DNA of 64,000 bases from Symbiodinium natans (GCA_905221605.1 CAJNDS010002278.1:62001-126000), one strand, 5' to 3'; numbered from the stretch's first letter, positions 9,152-20,557 are shown. Program-made: numbers and translations. Notes: a model not told the origin generated them from the sequence alone.

Positions 9152-12100
9152 CCGGGCCTTCCCCAAATGCTAAATTACGAGCCAGGGCCTTCCCCTCCTT
9201 TCCAGACTGGTCTCCCCGGGCCCCCCCCCAAACTATTCGAACTATTCGAACTATTCGAAATTATTCGAACTATTCGAACCCCCTTGGTTCGAATAGTTCG
9301 AATAATTTCGAATAGTTCTAATAGTTTGAATAGTTTGTGCGCCCCAGGCCGGGCCCCAAACTACACCCCCCCTCCCAATACTAAATTACGAGCCCGGGCC
9401 TTCCCCCAATGTTAAATTACGAGCCCGGGCCTTCCCCCAATACTAAATTACGAGCCCGGGCCTTCCCCCAATACTAAATAACGAGCCCGGGCCTTCCCCC
9501 AATACTAAATTACGACTAAATTACGAGTTCGGGCCTTCCCCCAGTACTAAATTACGAGCCCGAGCCTTCCCTTCCTTTCCAGACTGGTCTCCCCGGGCCA
9601 TTCGAACTATTCGAACCAAGGGGGTTGGAATAGTTCGAATAATTTCGAATAGTCCGAATAATTTCGAATAGTTCGAATAGTTCGAATAGTTTGGGCGCCC
9701 CAGGCCGGGCCCCAAACTATTCGAACACCCCCCCTCCCCCTTTTTCTTTTCTCCCCCCCCCCGCCCCCCCCCCCCTGTTTTTTTTTTTTTTTTTCCCCCC
9801 CCCGTTTTTGTTTTTGCGTTTTTTTTTTTCGTTTTTTTTTCTTTCTTTTTTTTTAGAATAGTCCGAATTCATTGCGATAGTTCGAATTAGTTCGATATTA
9901 GTTGGGCGCCCCAGGCCGGGCCCCAAACTATTCGAACACCCCCCCCTCCCAATACTAAATTACGAGCCCGGGCCTTCTCCCAATATTAAATTACGAGCCC
10001 GGGCCTTCCCCCAATACTAAATTACGAGCCCGGGCCTTCCCCCAATACTAAATTACGAGCCCGGGCCTTCCCCCAATACTAAATTACGAGCCCGAGCCTT
10101 CCCCCAATACTAAATTACGAGCCCGAGCCTTCCCCCAATACTAAATTACGAGCCCCGGCCTTCCCCCAATACTAAATTACGAGCCCGGGCTTTCCCCCCA
10201 TACTAAATTACGAGCCCGGGCCTTCCCCCAATACTAAATTACGAGCCGAGCTTGCCTTTCCTTTCCAGGGACTGGTCTCCCCCGTTGGCCCCCCCCTCAA
10301 AACACACTATTCGAAACTATTCGAACTATTCGGCAATTATTAGAACTTTCGAAGCCACTTGGTTCGAATAGTTCGAAATTAATTTCGAACAGTTTCGAAT
10401 AGTTTGAAAATTGAGTTTTGTGCGCCCCAGGCCGGGGCCCCAAAACTATTCGAACACCCCCTCCAAGGACAACACACATTAAAACGAGCCCGGGCCTTCC
10501 CCCAATACTAAATTACGAGCCCGGGCCTTCCCCCAATACTAAATTACGAGCCCGGGCCTTCCCCCAATACTAAATTACGAGCCCGAGCCTTCCCCCAATC
10601 CTGAGCCCGAGCCTTCCCCCAATACTAAATTACGAGCCCGGGCCTTCCCCCAATACTAAATTACGAGCCCGGGCTTTCCCCCAATACTAAATTACGAGCC
10701 CGGGCCTTCCCCCAATACTAAATTACGAGCCCGAGCCTTCCCTTCCTTTCCAGACTGGTCTCCCCGGGCCCCCCCCCAAACTATTCGAACTATTCGAACT
10801 ATTCGAAATTATTCGAACTATTCGAACCCCCTTGGTTCGAATAGTTCGAATCATTTCGAATAGTTCGAATTGTTTGAATAGTTTGGGCGCCCCAGGCCGG
10901 GCCCCAAACTATTCGAACACCCCCCCTCCCAAGACAAAATAACGAGCCCGGGCCTTCCCCCAATACTAAATTACGAGCCGAGCCCGGGCCTTCCCCCAAT
11001 ACTAAATTACGAGCCCGGGCCTTCCCCCAATACTAAATTACGAGCCCGAGCCTTCCCCCAATACTAAATTACGAGCCCGAGCCTTCCCCCAATACTAAAT
11101 TACGAGCCCGGGCTTTCCCCCAATACTAAATTACGAGCCCGGGCCTTCCCCCAATACTAAATTACGAGCCCGAGCCTTCCCTTCCTTTCCAGACTGGTCT
11201 CCCCGGGCCCCCCCCCAAACTATTCGAACTATTCGAACTATTCGAAATGATTCGAACTATTCGAACCCCCTTGGTTCGAATAGTTCGAATAATTTCGAAT
11301 AGTTCGAATAGTTTGAGTAGTTTGGACGCCCCAGGCCGGGCCCCAAACTATTCGAACACCCCCCCTCCCAAGACAAAATAACGAGCCCGGGCCTTCCCCC
11401 AATACTAAATGACGAGCCCGGGCCTTCCCCCAATACTTTATTACGAGCCCGGGCCTTCCCCCAATACTAACTTACGAGCCCGGGCCTTCCCCCAATACTA
11501 AATTACGAGCCCCAATACTAAATTACGAGCCCGAGCCTTCCCCCAATACTAAATTACGAGCCCGGGCCTTCCCCCCCGGGCTTTCCCCCAATACTAAATT
11601 ACGAGCCCGGGCCTTCCCCCAATACTAAATTACGAGCCCGAGCCTTCCCTTCCTTTCCAGACTGGTCTCCCCGGGCCCCCCCCCCAAACTATTCGAACTA
11701 TTCGAACTATTCGAAATTATTCGAACTATTCGAACCCCCTTGGTTCGAATAGTTCGAATAATTTCGAACAGTTCGAATAGTTTGAATAGTTTGGGCGCCC
11801 CAGGCCGGGCCCCAAACTATTCGAACACCCCCCCTCCCAATACTAAATTACGAGCCCGAGCCTTCCCCCAATACTAAATTACGAGCCCGGGCCTTCCAAT
11901 ACTAAATTACGAGCCCGCCTTTCCCCCAATACTAAATTACGAGCCCGGGCCTTCCCCCAATACTAAATTACGAGCCCGAGCCTTCCCTTCCTTTCCACAC
12001 TGGTCTCCCCGGGCCCCCCCCAAACTATTCGAACTATTCGAACTATTCGAAATTATTCGAACTATTCGAACCCCCTTGGTTCGAATAGTTCGAATAATTT

Positions 12101-12960
12101 CGAACAGTTCGAATAGTTCGAATAGTTTGGGCGCCCCAGGCCGGGCCCCAAACTATTCGAACACCCCCCCTCCCAAGACAAAATAACGAGCCCGGGCCTT
12201 CCCCCAATACTAAATTACGAGCCCGGGCCTTCCCCCAATACTAAATTACGAGCCCGGGCCTTCCCCCAATACTAAATTACGAGCCCGAGCCTTCCCCCAA
12301 TACTAAATTACGAGCCCGAGCCTTCCCCCAATACTAAATTACGAGCCCGGGCCTTCCCCCAATACTAAATTACGAGCCCGGGCTTTCCCCCAATACTAAA
12401 TTACGAGCCCGGGCCTTCCCCCAATACTAAATTACGGGCCCGAGCCTTCCCTTCCTTTCCAGACTGGTCTCCCGGGCCCCCCCCCAAACTATTCGAACTA
12501 TTCGAACTATTCGAAATTATTCGAACTATTCGAACCCCCTTGGTTCGAATAGTTCGAATAATTTCGAATAGTTCGAATAGTTTGAATAGTTTGGGCGCCC
12601 CAGGCCGGCCCCAAACTATTCGAACACCCCCCCTCCCAATACTAAATTACCAGCCCGGGCCTTCCCCCAATACTAAATTACGAGCCCGGGCCTTCCCCCA
12701 ATACTAAATTACGAGCCCGGGCCTTCCCCCAATACTAAATTACGAGCCCTGCCCTTCCCCCAATACTAAATTACGAGCCCGGGCCTTCCCCCAATACTAA
12801 ATTACGAGCCCGAGCCTTCCCTTCCTTTCCACACTGGTCTCCCCGGGCCCCCCCCCAAACTATTCGAACTATTCGAACTATTCGAAATTATTCGAACTAT
12901 TCGAACCCACTTGGTTCGAATAGTTCGAATAATTTCGAATAGTTCGAATAGTTCGAATAG
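9152..12960. repeat. Palindromic satellite, higher-order array
   Basis: Blocks of a 31-base monomer (CCCAATACTAAATTACGAG, CCCGGGCCTTCC) alternate with a fixed module: CTTCCTTTCCAGACTGGTCT, a C run, several CTATTCGAA 9-mers, CCCCCTTGG, then TTCGAATAG 9-mers in the opposite orientation, then GGGCGCCCCAGGCCGGGCCC. The module recurs near 9195, 9575, 10255, 10740, 11185, 11650, 11990, 12450 and 12825, so the higher-order period is irregular (about 330-680 bases) according to how many 31-mers it holds. Each module can fold as a long hairpin. No gene is seen. Confidence 0.95.
9720..9860. repeat. C-run / T-run low-complexity insert in the satellite
   Basis: Runs of C followed by runs of T with single interruptions replace the usual monomers here. 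Confidence 0.9.
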
Positions 12961-13130
12961 TTTGGGCAGGGGATCCCGGCAAATTTCGACCCGCAAAGTT
13001 GTTCCTACCCGTTCCCGTTTTGTGCGGTATTTGCGGGACTTTTGCAGGGTGCCAAGGGGATTCCGGCAAATTTTGAATTTTGGGGGCCCCAGGCCGGCGC
13101 GAACCCCCCTTCCTCCCAAACTGGTCTCCC
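12961..13130. other. Unique 170-base insert in the satellite
   Basis: GGGGATCCCGGCAAATTTCG through CGGCAAATTTTGAATTTTGG is found only once and interrupts the array. It has an internal inexact repeat (CCGGCAAATTT twice). No ORF beyond the flanking repeat frames. Confidence 0.7.
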
Positions 13131-14985
13131 CGGGGACCCCCCAAACTATTCGAACTATTCGAACTATTCGAAACTATTCGAACTATTCGAACCCCCTTGG
13201 TTCGAATAGTTCGAAGAGTTCGAATAGTTTGGGGCACCAGCCCTCGCCCCCAAACTATTCGAACTATCCGAACCCCCCTGGTTCGAATAGTTCGAATAGT
13301 TTGGGGTACCAGGCCGGGCCCCCAAACTATTCGAACTATTCGAACCCCCCTGGTTCGAATAGTTCGAACAGTTGGTTTGGGGCACCAGGCCGGGCCCCCA
13401 AACTATTCGAACTATTCGAACCCCTCTGGTTCGAATAGTTCGAATAGTTTCGAATAGTTTCGAATAGTTCGAATAGTTCGAATAGTTCGAATAGTTCGAA
13501 TAGTTTGGGGGCCCGGCCTGGGGCCCTCACACTATTCGAACTATTCGAACCCCCCTTTCTCCCAAACTGGTCTCCCCGGGGACGCCCCAAACTATTCGAA
13601 CTATTCGAACTATTCGAAACTATTCGAACTATTCGAACCCCCCTGGTTCGAATAGTTCGAATAGTTCGAATAGTTTGGGGCACCAGCCCTCGCCCCCAAA
13701 CTATTCGAACTATTCGAACCCCCCTGGTTCGAATAGTTCGAATAGTTCGAATAGTTCGAATAGTTTGGGCCTCCAGGCCGGGCCCCCAAACTATTCGAAC
13801 TATTCGAACCCCCCTGGTTCGAATAGTTCGAATAGTTTCGAATAGTTCGAATAGTTCGAATAGTTTGGGAGCCCGGCCTGGGGCCCCCACACTATTCGAA
13901 CTATTCGAACCCCCCTTCCTCCCAAACTGGTCCCCCCGGGGACCCCCCAAACTATTCGAACTATTCGAACTATTCGAACTATTCGAAACTATTCGAACTA
14001 TTCGAACCCCCCTGGTTCGAATAGTTCGAATAGTTCGAATAGTTTGGGGCACCAGCCCTCGCGCCCAAACTATTCGAACTATTCGAACCCCCCTGGTTCG
14101 AATAGTTCGAATAGTTTCGAATAGTTCGAATAGTTCGAATAGTTTGGGGGCCCGGCCTGGGGCCCCCACACTATTCGAACTATTCGAACCCCCCTTCCTC
14201 CCAAACTGGTCCCCCCGGGGACCCCCCAAACTATTCGAACTATTCGAACTATTCGAAACTATTCGAACTATTCGAACCCCCCTGGTTCGAATAGTTCGAA
14301 TAGTTCGAATAGTTTGGGGCACCAGCCCTCGCGCCCAAACTATTCGAACTATTCGAACCCCCCTGGTTCGAATAGTTCGAATAGTTTCGAATAGTTCGAA
14401 TAGTTCGAATAGTTTGGGGGCCCGGCCTGGGGCCCCCACACTATTCGAACTATTCGAACCCCCTTCCTCCCAAACTGGTCTCCCCGGGCACGCCCCAAAC
14501 TATTCGAACTAATCGAACTATTCGAAACTATTCGAACTATTCGAACCCCCCTGGTTCGAATAGTTCGAATAGTTCGAATAGTTTGGGGCACCAGCCCTCG
14601 CGCCCAAACTATTCGAACTATTCGAACCCCCCTGGTTCGAATAGTTCGAATAGTTCGAATAGTTTAGGGCACCAGGCCGGGCCCCCAAACTATTCGAACT
14701 ATTCGAACCCCTCTGGTTCGAATAGTTCGAATAGTTTCGAATAGTTCGAATAGTTCGAATAGTTTGGGGGCCCCAGGCCGGGCCCCCAAACTATTCGAAC
14801 CCATCTGGTTCGAATAGTTCGAATAGTTTGGGGCACCAGGCCATGCCCCCAAACTATTCGAACTATTCGAACCCCTCTGGTTCGAATAGTTCGAATAGTT
14901 TAGAATAGTTCGAATAGTTCGAATAGTTTGGGGACCCCAGGCCGGGCCCCCAAACCATTCAAACTATTCGAACCCCCGTTTGAAA
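13131..14985. repeat. TTCGAATAG / CTATTCGAA 9-mer palindrome array
   Basis: Repeated unit: two to four CTATTCGAA, a CCCCCCTGG spacer, two to five TTCGAATAG, then a G/C-rich linker (TTTGGGGCACCAGGCCGGGC). A larger cassette with CTTCCTCCCAAACTGGTC recurs near 13553, 13911, 14190 and 14459. Nine-base units have no stop in several frames on both strands, so ORFs of 300 codons and more appear by chance. Confidence 0.95.
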
Positions 14986-15719
14986 GTTCAGAAAAGACGC
15001 ATGGTCACATAATACAGGAAGGTTCCTCGTACATATATATATATATTTTTATTTTATTTTATTTATTTGTTTATTTGTTTGTTTATGTATTTATTGATTA
15101 TATATAAGAGGTATATCAGATGACCACGCTTAGGGATTCTTAGGCTGCTTCGCTTGTCGCTTGGGCTACCATGCTACGCAGGGCGGTCGTGCTGCAAAAG
15201 CGCGGGATGAACTCGAAGCCACTTTTCAATGATCTGGGCCTGAGACTTGAAAGCATAGTTTAGGGAAGCTGGTTCCTAGTTGTATTGGCATTCGGGGTCT
15301 CGGAAGAAGGCTGGGGTCTTGGTGTTTAGATTTTCGGCGCTATGGTTTTGTGGGATCGAAGTGTTTGCTTTTGCTGGCCAAGAAGATCGGACTCCTCCTT
15401 ATTGTCATTATTGGTGATGCGTTAAACACTAAGAATCATAATCATTTACTGGCAAAAGAATTGGCATAATTACTGTTGGTACCCTTCCTGGGTTTTTTCC
15501 ACTTTTTTCTTCTACGATTGGCAGTATGATATTAGTCGAGTGTTTTGCAATTTTTGCAATTTCTACGTTTGGTATTGTCTCCACTGTGACAATTATCACT
15601 GTTGCTTTACTATTAGTACATTCACCATTAGTGTTGTCGCTGCTGTTGCTGTTGTTCTTGTTTCTGTTATTGCTATTGTTTGTCTAGTTGTTGCTGCTGC
15701 TGCTGCTGCATTTGTTAAG
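14986..15719. other. AT-rich spacer with simple repeats, no gene seen
   Basis: ATATAT/TTTATT microsatellite at 15034-15105, then unique AT-rich sequence and TTGCTGCTGC-type repeats to 15712 that act as the pyrimidine-rich approach to the next exon's acceptor. Confidence 0.5.
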
Positions 15720-15806
15720 CTGGTCCCCCCAACAAGGGGCTCTTTCTTTCACAACAAGCTGTTGGCCAGGCCAGGCAGTGCCTTCTACATCTTGACTGTT
15801 GAGAAG
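15720..15806 (+). CDS. Exon 1 of a phase-linked chain (gene at 15.7-16.7 kb)
   Basis: After TTGTTAAG the exon reads LVPPTRGSFFHNKLLARPGS then AFYILTVEK, 29 codons, with donor GTCGCA. It joins the exon at 15923 at phase 0, and AGGT is present at both junctions. No family recognised; the following exons contain a hydrophobic segment. Confidence 0.6.
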
Positions 15807-15922
15807 GTCGCAAGATCTGGTGTTGCCCCTGAACCCTAAACCTCTAAACCATGACAAGGACAACTTGGGGAGGGGGGGGGGGGGGGGGGGTTCATCGGGT
15901 GAGGGCAGGGGTCCGAAGTCAG

Positions 15923-15992
15923 GTTAGCTTGGTGGCTTCTGTGTTCACGACCCCAAAAGTCCCAAATGATTCCAAAACAAAGCATGTCGAAG
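15923..15992 (+). CDS. Exon 2 of the chain
   Basis: Acceptor CGAAGTCAG. Reads VSLVASVFTTPKVPNDSKTK then HVE and ends at a GA donor (GTCGAAG|GAATTT). One leftover base joins the next exon in frame. Confidence 0.6.
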
Positions 15993-16208
15993 GAATTTCG
16001 TGGCTTTGACTGGCATCTTCCATTCCCTGCATGAGTTTGTTGGGGTTTGGGGTTTGGAGGTTAAGGGGCGGAACAGCACTTAGACTTGCGCAGGAGGGGC
16101 TTGGAGCTTAAACTTGGGGGGGGGGGGGGGGGGAGGAGGTATGGGTTTCGGGGCTTAAGGGTACAGGGTTAAATATGGTCTAGGGGTTGGGTTCCTTGTT
16201 TCTTTCAG

Positions 16209-16290
16209 AGCGGCTGTCTCCTCCCAAAGTCACGGAGTACAAGGAAGCCCTTGCATGCCTTTTCCTTGCATGTGTCTACGTCCCAAGCAG
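16209..16290 (+). CDS. Exon 3 of the chain, hydrophobic
   Basis: Acceptor GTTTCTTTCAG. With the leftover base it reads ERLSPPKVTEYKEALACLF then LACVYVPS. The ALACLFLACVYV part is hydrophobic but short for a membrane span. GA donor (AGCAG|GATTTC), two bases left over. Confidence 0.6.
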
Positions 16291-16332
16291 GATTTCGACC
16301 CAAAACCTTACACCCTGAACCCCGTACCCCAA

Positions 16333-16401
16333 GGGTCCATGTACCTTATGATCTTGTACTTGGGCAAGGGTCAAGTATTTCCTATTCAGGTACATGGCCC
16401 C
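16333..16401. repeat. IR-5 element
   Basis: Left arm GGGTCCATGTACCTTATGAT, right arm CAGGTACATGGCCCC, inverted relative to each other. Other copies at 23547-23662 and 39844-39942. Confidence 0.6.
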
Positions 16402-16651
16402 TTAGGGATAGGTTTCCCTTGCTTTGGTGTCGGAGCTTGTTGCTTGGCCGTGCTGGCAAGATGAAGTAAAGCCTGTAATTTAGGGTTTAGGGTTTGGGGT
16501 TTGGGGTTTAAGGTTTAGGGAAACCTGCCTGCTCAAGCCCTACCCTAAACCCCTATACCCCTCAGCAATGTAAACCCGGCCCTACGCGCTTCTCCCTCAA
16601 CCCCTAAACCCGAAATTTCCTAAAGCCCTAAACCCCCCTAAATTCCCTCAG

Positions 16652-16720
16652 TTTCCCTAAGCCGTGCAACTTCATGGTCGTCGAAGACCTGGTCTTCTAT
16701 GCGGGGGTGGGGGAGGGGTT
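16652..16720 (+). CDS. Exon 4 of the chain
   Basis: Acceptor AATTCCCTCAG. In phase with exon 3 it reads FPKPCNFMVVEDLVFYAGVG and stops two codons later; the GTAATG donor at 16721 precedes that stop. Four exons in a row joining in phase make a real gene here likely, although I cannot name it. Confidence 0.55.
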
Positions 16721-17208
16721 GTAATGAGCCCGTACGGTTTTAGGGTTGTTTTGGTGTCCAAAAATTTCAATCTGGAGCCCGATATCAGAGGATGTCCTAC
16801 ACAGAGGAAGACACTAGTCACTAGAATGTATAGGGTACGCTCTTTTTCCTTCGGGCGACACTAGAATGTCAAGGGCGGCTCTTTTTCCTGCGGTGCCAAG
16901 GGAACCCCCAAAAAAAGGGTTTAGGGCTGAAGGTTTAAAGTTGTATATACCTTCATAGAAATTGTGTTAGTATAGGGTATGTAGATGACCCCCCACTTTT
17001 GGGGTTCCTTGGATCTCCAGAGTTTTGCATCACCCGACATCTTCTCTAACCCTAAAGCCCCGGAAGCTCAATTCCTTGCCCCCCCCCCCCCCTTTTTCTT
17101 TAGACTTCCAAAATGCGAAAGCCTGTCCTTCAACCCTTGAGGGTTTAGGGTTTAGGGTTTAGGGTTTAGAGCCCGAAGCTCGAACCCCGAACCTAACCCC
17201 AAAACCAG

Positions 17209-17290
17209 TTTCCCACAAAGCCCAAAACATTTGCCATGTGCCGCTCCTTGCAACTGTCGTGCTTCCGGCTCCCAGTTCTCTCCATGGAGT
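17209..17290 (+). CDS. Possible exon between CCCTAAA-like and TTTAGGG tracts
   Basis: Acceptor AAAACCAG. All three frames are open to the TTTAGGG tract, so no peptide can be chosen. Position and GC content are like the supported exons. Confidence 0.3.
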
Positions 17291-17401
17291 TTGGGGTTTC
17301 GGGTTTAGGGTTTAGGGTTTAGGGCCTAGGGTTTAGGGTTTAGGGTTTAGGGTTATCTCGAGTAGAAACTCTACAGACAATCAATAACACTTGGCTTGCA
17401 G

Positions 17402-17470
17402 CCTCGCACAGAGCGTGGCCCGATTTGCACGATGTCTGTGCCAGAGGACTGCCGTGCCTTCACGAACTAG
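17402..17470 (+). CDS. Possible exon
   Basis: Acceptor CTTGGCTTGCAG. One frame reads PRTERGPICTMSVPEDCRAF before a stop; the others are also open. It lies between a TTTAGGG tract upstream and a CCCTAAA tract downstream, the reverse of the usual order. Confidence 0.35.
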   Translation, partial: PRTERGPICTMSVPEDCRAFTN

Positions 17471-17576
17471 ATCCTAAACCCTGCACCCTAAACCCTAAAC
17501 CCTAAACCCTAAACCCTAAACCCTAAACCCTAAACCCTAAACCCTAAACCCTAAACCCTAAACCCTAAACCCTAAG
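17469..17576. repeat. CCCTAAA tract
   Basis: About fifteen units, mostly perfect. Confidence 0.95.
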
Positions 17577-17934
17577 CCGGTGAACCCTAAAGCCTCAACC
17601 CTAAACCCGGGGTTTGAGCAACCCTCGCCCAGACCTCCGACGGGTGTTCAAGCCTCCCCAAACACCCTGCAGACTCTCGTAGTTTGGGAACGTCCCCAAA
17701 ACCCTACAACCCTACAACCCTAAAACCCCAAAACCCTCAACCCCCCCCCCCCCCCCCCCCCCCCCGCCCCAACAAAATTCCTAAGCACCAAGCACCCACA
17801 AGGATGACGTAGAGATAGACTAGGCAGCCTCCTCCCCCCCTCCCCCTTGTCTTGTTCTCTTTGCGGTTTAGGGTGTTTAAAGAGGCTTCGCACTTCTAGG
17901 GATTCGGACTTAGGGCTTGTGGGGGTTTATGGGG

Positions 17935-18026
17935 CTTGGGGTTTAGGGTTTAGGGTTTAGGGTTTAGGGTTTAGGGTTTTCTTTATAATTTAGGGTTGAG
18001 GGTTTAGGGTTTAGGGTTTTCTTCAA
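17935..18026. repeat. TTTAGGG tract, interrupted
   Basis: Two short runs separated by TTTTCTTTATAA; the second leads into the acceptor CTTCAAG. Confidence 0.85.
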
Positions 18027-18027
18027 G

Positions 18028-18080
18028 GACACACGAAAAGTGGAAACATGTCATGGGCCTGGCGCTGCCCCGGCTCTGGG
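18028..18080 (+). CDS. Short exon
   Basis: Acceptor TTTTCTTCAAG. The best frame reads THEKWKHVMGLALPRLW and ends at GTGTAG, which runs into a TTTAGGG tract. Confidence 0.4.
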
Positions 18081-18083
18081 GTG

Positions 18084-18150
18084 TAGGGTTTAGGGTTTAG
18101 GGTTTAGGGTTTAGGGTTTAGGGTTTAGGGTTTAGGGTTTAGGGTTTAGG
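18084..18150. repeat. TTTAGGG tract
   Basis: Nine near-perfect units in G-rich orientation. Confidence 0.95.
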
Positions 18151-18324
18151 AGCTGAGGTACACTTGACAATCAGGTACTCTGTGCAAATGTGTAAAATAT
18201 CTTCTTTGGGCGAATCAACAAACCAGTAGGGGTGGGGGCTCCAAATGATAAGGATGAATATCGCATTTCAGGTAAACCCTAAACCCTAAACCCTAAACCC
18301 GAAACCCTAAACCCGAAACCCTCA

Positions 18325-18413
18325 TCATATTCTGATGGACGGCCTTTCATAGAGACAGACTTCCTGAGCTACGGCATCCCACAGCCTGACACCTGCCTGG
18401 GCAGTGCTGCTCC
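18325..18413 (+). CDS. Exon-like island between two CCCTAAA tracts
   Basis: One long frame reads SDGRPFIETDFLSYGIPQPD then TCLGSAAP. Balanced composition, good protein character. AG acceptors are available at CATAG (18351) or before. Confidence 0.45.
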
Positions 18414-18414
18414 C

Positions 18415-18653
18415 CCTAAACCCTAAACCCTAAACCCTAAACCCTAAACCCTAAACCCTAAACCCTAAACCCTAAACCCTAAACCCTAAACCCTAAACCC
18501 TAAACCCGAAACCCGAAACACTAAACCCTAAACCCTAAACCCTAAACCCTAAACCCTAAACCCTAAACCCTAAACCCTAAACCCTAAACCTAAACCCTAA
18601 ACCCTAAACCCTAAACCTAAACCCTAAGCCCTAAACCCTAAACCCTAAACCCT
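18415..18653. repeat. CCCTAAA tract, the longest in the window
   Basis: About 34 units with a few CCCGAAA and CCTAAA variants. Confidence 0.95.
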
Positions 18654-18661
18654 CCAATGAG

Positions 18662-18759
18662 GACGGCCAAGCTGCTTTCGAAGCCCTCCTGGATGCCTCG
18701 TGGCTCACGTTCCGAAGGAAAATGGTAGAGGCTGGCGTGGCGCACCTTATGATGAATAG
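18662..18759 (+). CDS. Exon following the longest CCCTAAA tract
   Basis: Acceptor CCAATGAG then G. Reads DGQAAFEALLDASWLTFRRK then MVEAGVAHLMMNR, helical and charged, and ends at AATAG followed by GA. A TTTAGG-type sequence follows. Function unknown. Confidence 0.55.
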
Positions 18760-19009
18760 GATTTAGGACTTAGGCTTTGGGGTTTAGGCTTTTTAGGCTT
18801 TAGATGTAGGGTTTGCGGTCAAAACTGATGATAAGAAAGCTTGAAGGGTCCACCAGAGTCTGGACATTTCTTAACTAGGCAGAGTTGTTAAGAAAGGTAG
18901 ATTTGAGTGATTTGAGGTGAGAGTCTTGAAAACATGTCTTATTCCACCCTGACCAACCCTTCAGCCCCCCAGCCCCCAGCCATCCGAGGGGCCGGAGGGG
19001 CGAGAGGGG

Positions 19010-19115
19010 CTGGAAGCTCGGAGGGGAGGGGCTGGAGGGACTGGAAAGCCTAGAAGGCCTGGAGGGGCTGGAGGGGCTGGAGGGGCTGGAGGGGCTGGAG
19101 GGGCTGGAGGGGCTG
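19010..19115. repeat. GGAGGGGCTGGA minisatellite
   Basis: Twelve-base unit repeated about eight times; gives a Pro/Ala-rich translation on minus that I do not call. Confidence 0.85.
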
Positions 19116-19237
19116 GATGACCCTTTGCAACTGGTGAGGCCATCGAGACCCTCAAGATATTTGTTTTCCAAATCGAGAGTCTAATTTCTTGTTCAAGAAC
19201 TTTCTGAACACAAAGTTCCACCGTATTTTGGGGTTGG

Positions 19238-19312
19238 ACCCTAAACCCTAAACCCTAAACCCTAAACCCTAAACCCTAAACCCTAAACCCTAAACCCTAA
19301 ACCCTAAACCCA
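19238..19312. repeat. CCCTAAA tract
   Basis: About ten perfect units. Confidence 0.95.
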
Positions 19313-19614
19313 ACTGCCCAAAGCATGTGGCACCAACAGGAACATCTTGGGGCTAAATCGGTCTGAGCTGCTTTGGGGATGAAGGATCCGGGTTTTAGGG
19401 TTTAGGGTTTAGGGTTTAAGGCACCCTCCTACAGAGGGACTGGTACCTCCTAGCAAGGGTTCTGGGGTGGCCCAAGAGCCTTAAACTAGGGCCCCCTTGC
19501 TTTTGTTTTTGGTTGGGGGGGGGGGGGGGGGGGGGGGGGGGTGGGAACCCTAAACCCTAAACCCTAAACCCCAAACCCCAAACCCTAAACCCTAAACCCT
19601 AAACCCGACTGAAG

Positions 19615-19694
19615 ACCACAAAAAAAGCCCTTGGCGCCATCGGCTGACGGAGGCTTACGAGAGCGCCACAGCCTCCCTTCGCTGCCCTGTAGAG
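19615..19694 (+). CDS. Exon
   Basis: Lies after a CCCTAAA tract. With one leftover base it reads DHKKSPWRHRLTEAYESATA then SLRCPVE, ending near AGAG followed by GC. Protein-like; unidentified. Confidence 0.45.
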
Positions 19695-19857
19695 GCTGTG
19701 AGGGTTTAAGGGTTGGCCCTTATACTAACCTGGGTTTTGGAGTACTACAGTATAATACCCTAAACCCTAAACCCTATTTTTTTTGGTTCTGGGTTCCTAG
19801 TATTGCTACTTATTCCCTAAAAAGTATATATTTTTTCCAGGGTCTACTCCAAAGCCC

Positions 19858-19945
19858 AGTAACAGTCCTTAATGGGGGATTATCGTACATGTACCCGCTG
19901 TTATCATCCCTATCAAGGACTGCTAGAAAAGGGGGAACATCCCAA
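19858..19945. repeat. IR-1 element, left end eroded
   Basis: AACAGTCCTTAATGGGGGAT on the left and ATCAAGGACTGCTAGAAAAG, GGGGAACATCCCAA on the right. The outer left arm is missing. Confidence 0.75.
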
Positions 19946-20369
19946 GGTTTAGGGTTTTGGGTTTGGAGGTTGGGGTGTTTGCTGTTGCTTGGGCGAGGGC
20001 CGGGGCGCAAAGGAGTTAGGGTTATGGGGGGGCTCTAAACTAGGGTCCATTCGTTTGGTCCCCTATGTCTAGAACACAGCACCTCAAATAAGGACCCAGA
20101 AAAACATCACCGGAGAAGTACCCACGTCATGCACTTCTGTGCCAGGGCACGCAGTCGCCCGTCCGGCGAGCTCGGCGATCTCAACATATCTCGCTGACAG
20201 ACATCGACACGGCGCCTTGGCTACACCAAGACTGAGCACAGGCTGCCCTAAAATAACCCTAACCCTAAACCCGAACCCTAGACAGTCTGTTTCGGTAGTT
20301 CTGTAATCCGAAAGGCTTCTTGCATCCTGTTCAGGATCCGGCAGCCCACTACCCACTACAGTGAAGACG

Positions 20370-20494
20370 TGGGATGCTCCCCCTGATAATAGCAGTCCTT
20401 AATAGGGATTATAGTCGCGGGGCACCACCCTAAACCCAAAACCCAAAACCCTAAACCCTATTAAGGACTGTCAGAAGAAGGGGGAACATCCCAA
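20370..20494. repeat. IR-1 element with a telomere-like insert
   Basis: Left arm GGGATGCTCCCCCTGATAAT, AGCAGTCCTTAATAGGGATT; right arm ATTAAGGACTGTCAGAAGAA, GGGGGAACATCCCAA. Between the arms, at about 20427-20459, is CACCCTAAACCCAAAACCC and similar units, not found in other copies. The telomere sequence therefore arrived after the element. Confidence 0.8.
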
Positions 20495-20557
20495 CCTGGG
20501 GCTCTTTCCAAACCAGAGACCTGAAGTAGTGTGATCTCTTGGCCCCCCGGCACGAAG

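Noticed and set aside
12800-14512. ORFs up to 367 codons rich in NYSN, RTIR, LFELFE
   Set aside because: They are translations of the TTCGAATAG 9-mer array, open on both strands and in several frames at once because the repeat lacks stops.
13131-14985. Heat-shock-element arrays (TTC/GAA blocks)
   Set aside because: The required two-base gap between TTC and GAA is absent; spacing is nine bases, set by the satellite.
18875-19221. Collagen-like minus-strand ORF
   Set aside because: The Pro/Ala part is the GGAGGGGCTGGA minisatellite; no splice sites on minus and neighbours are on plus.
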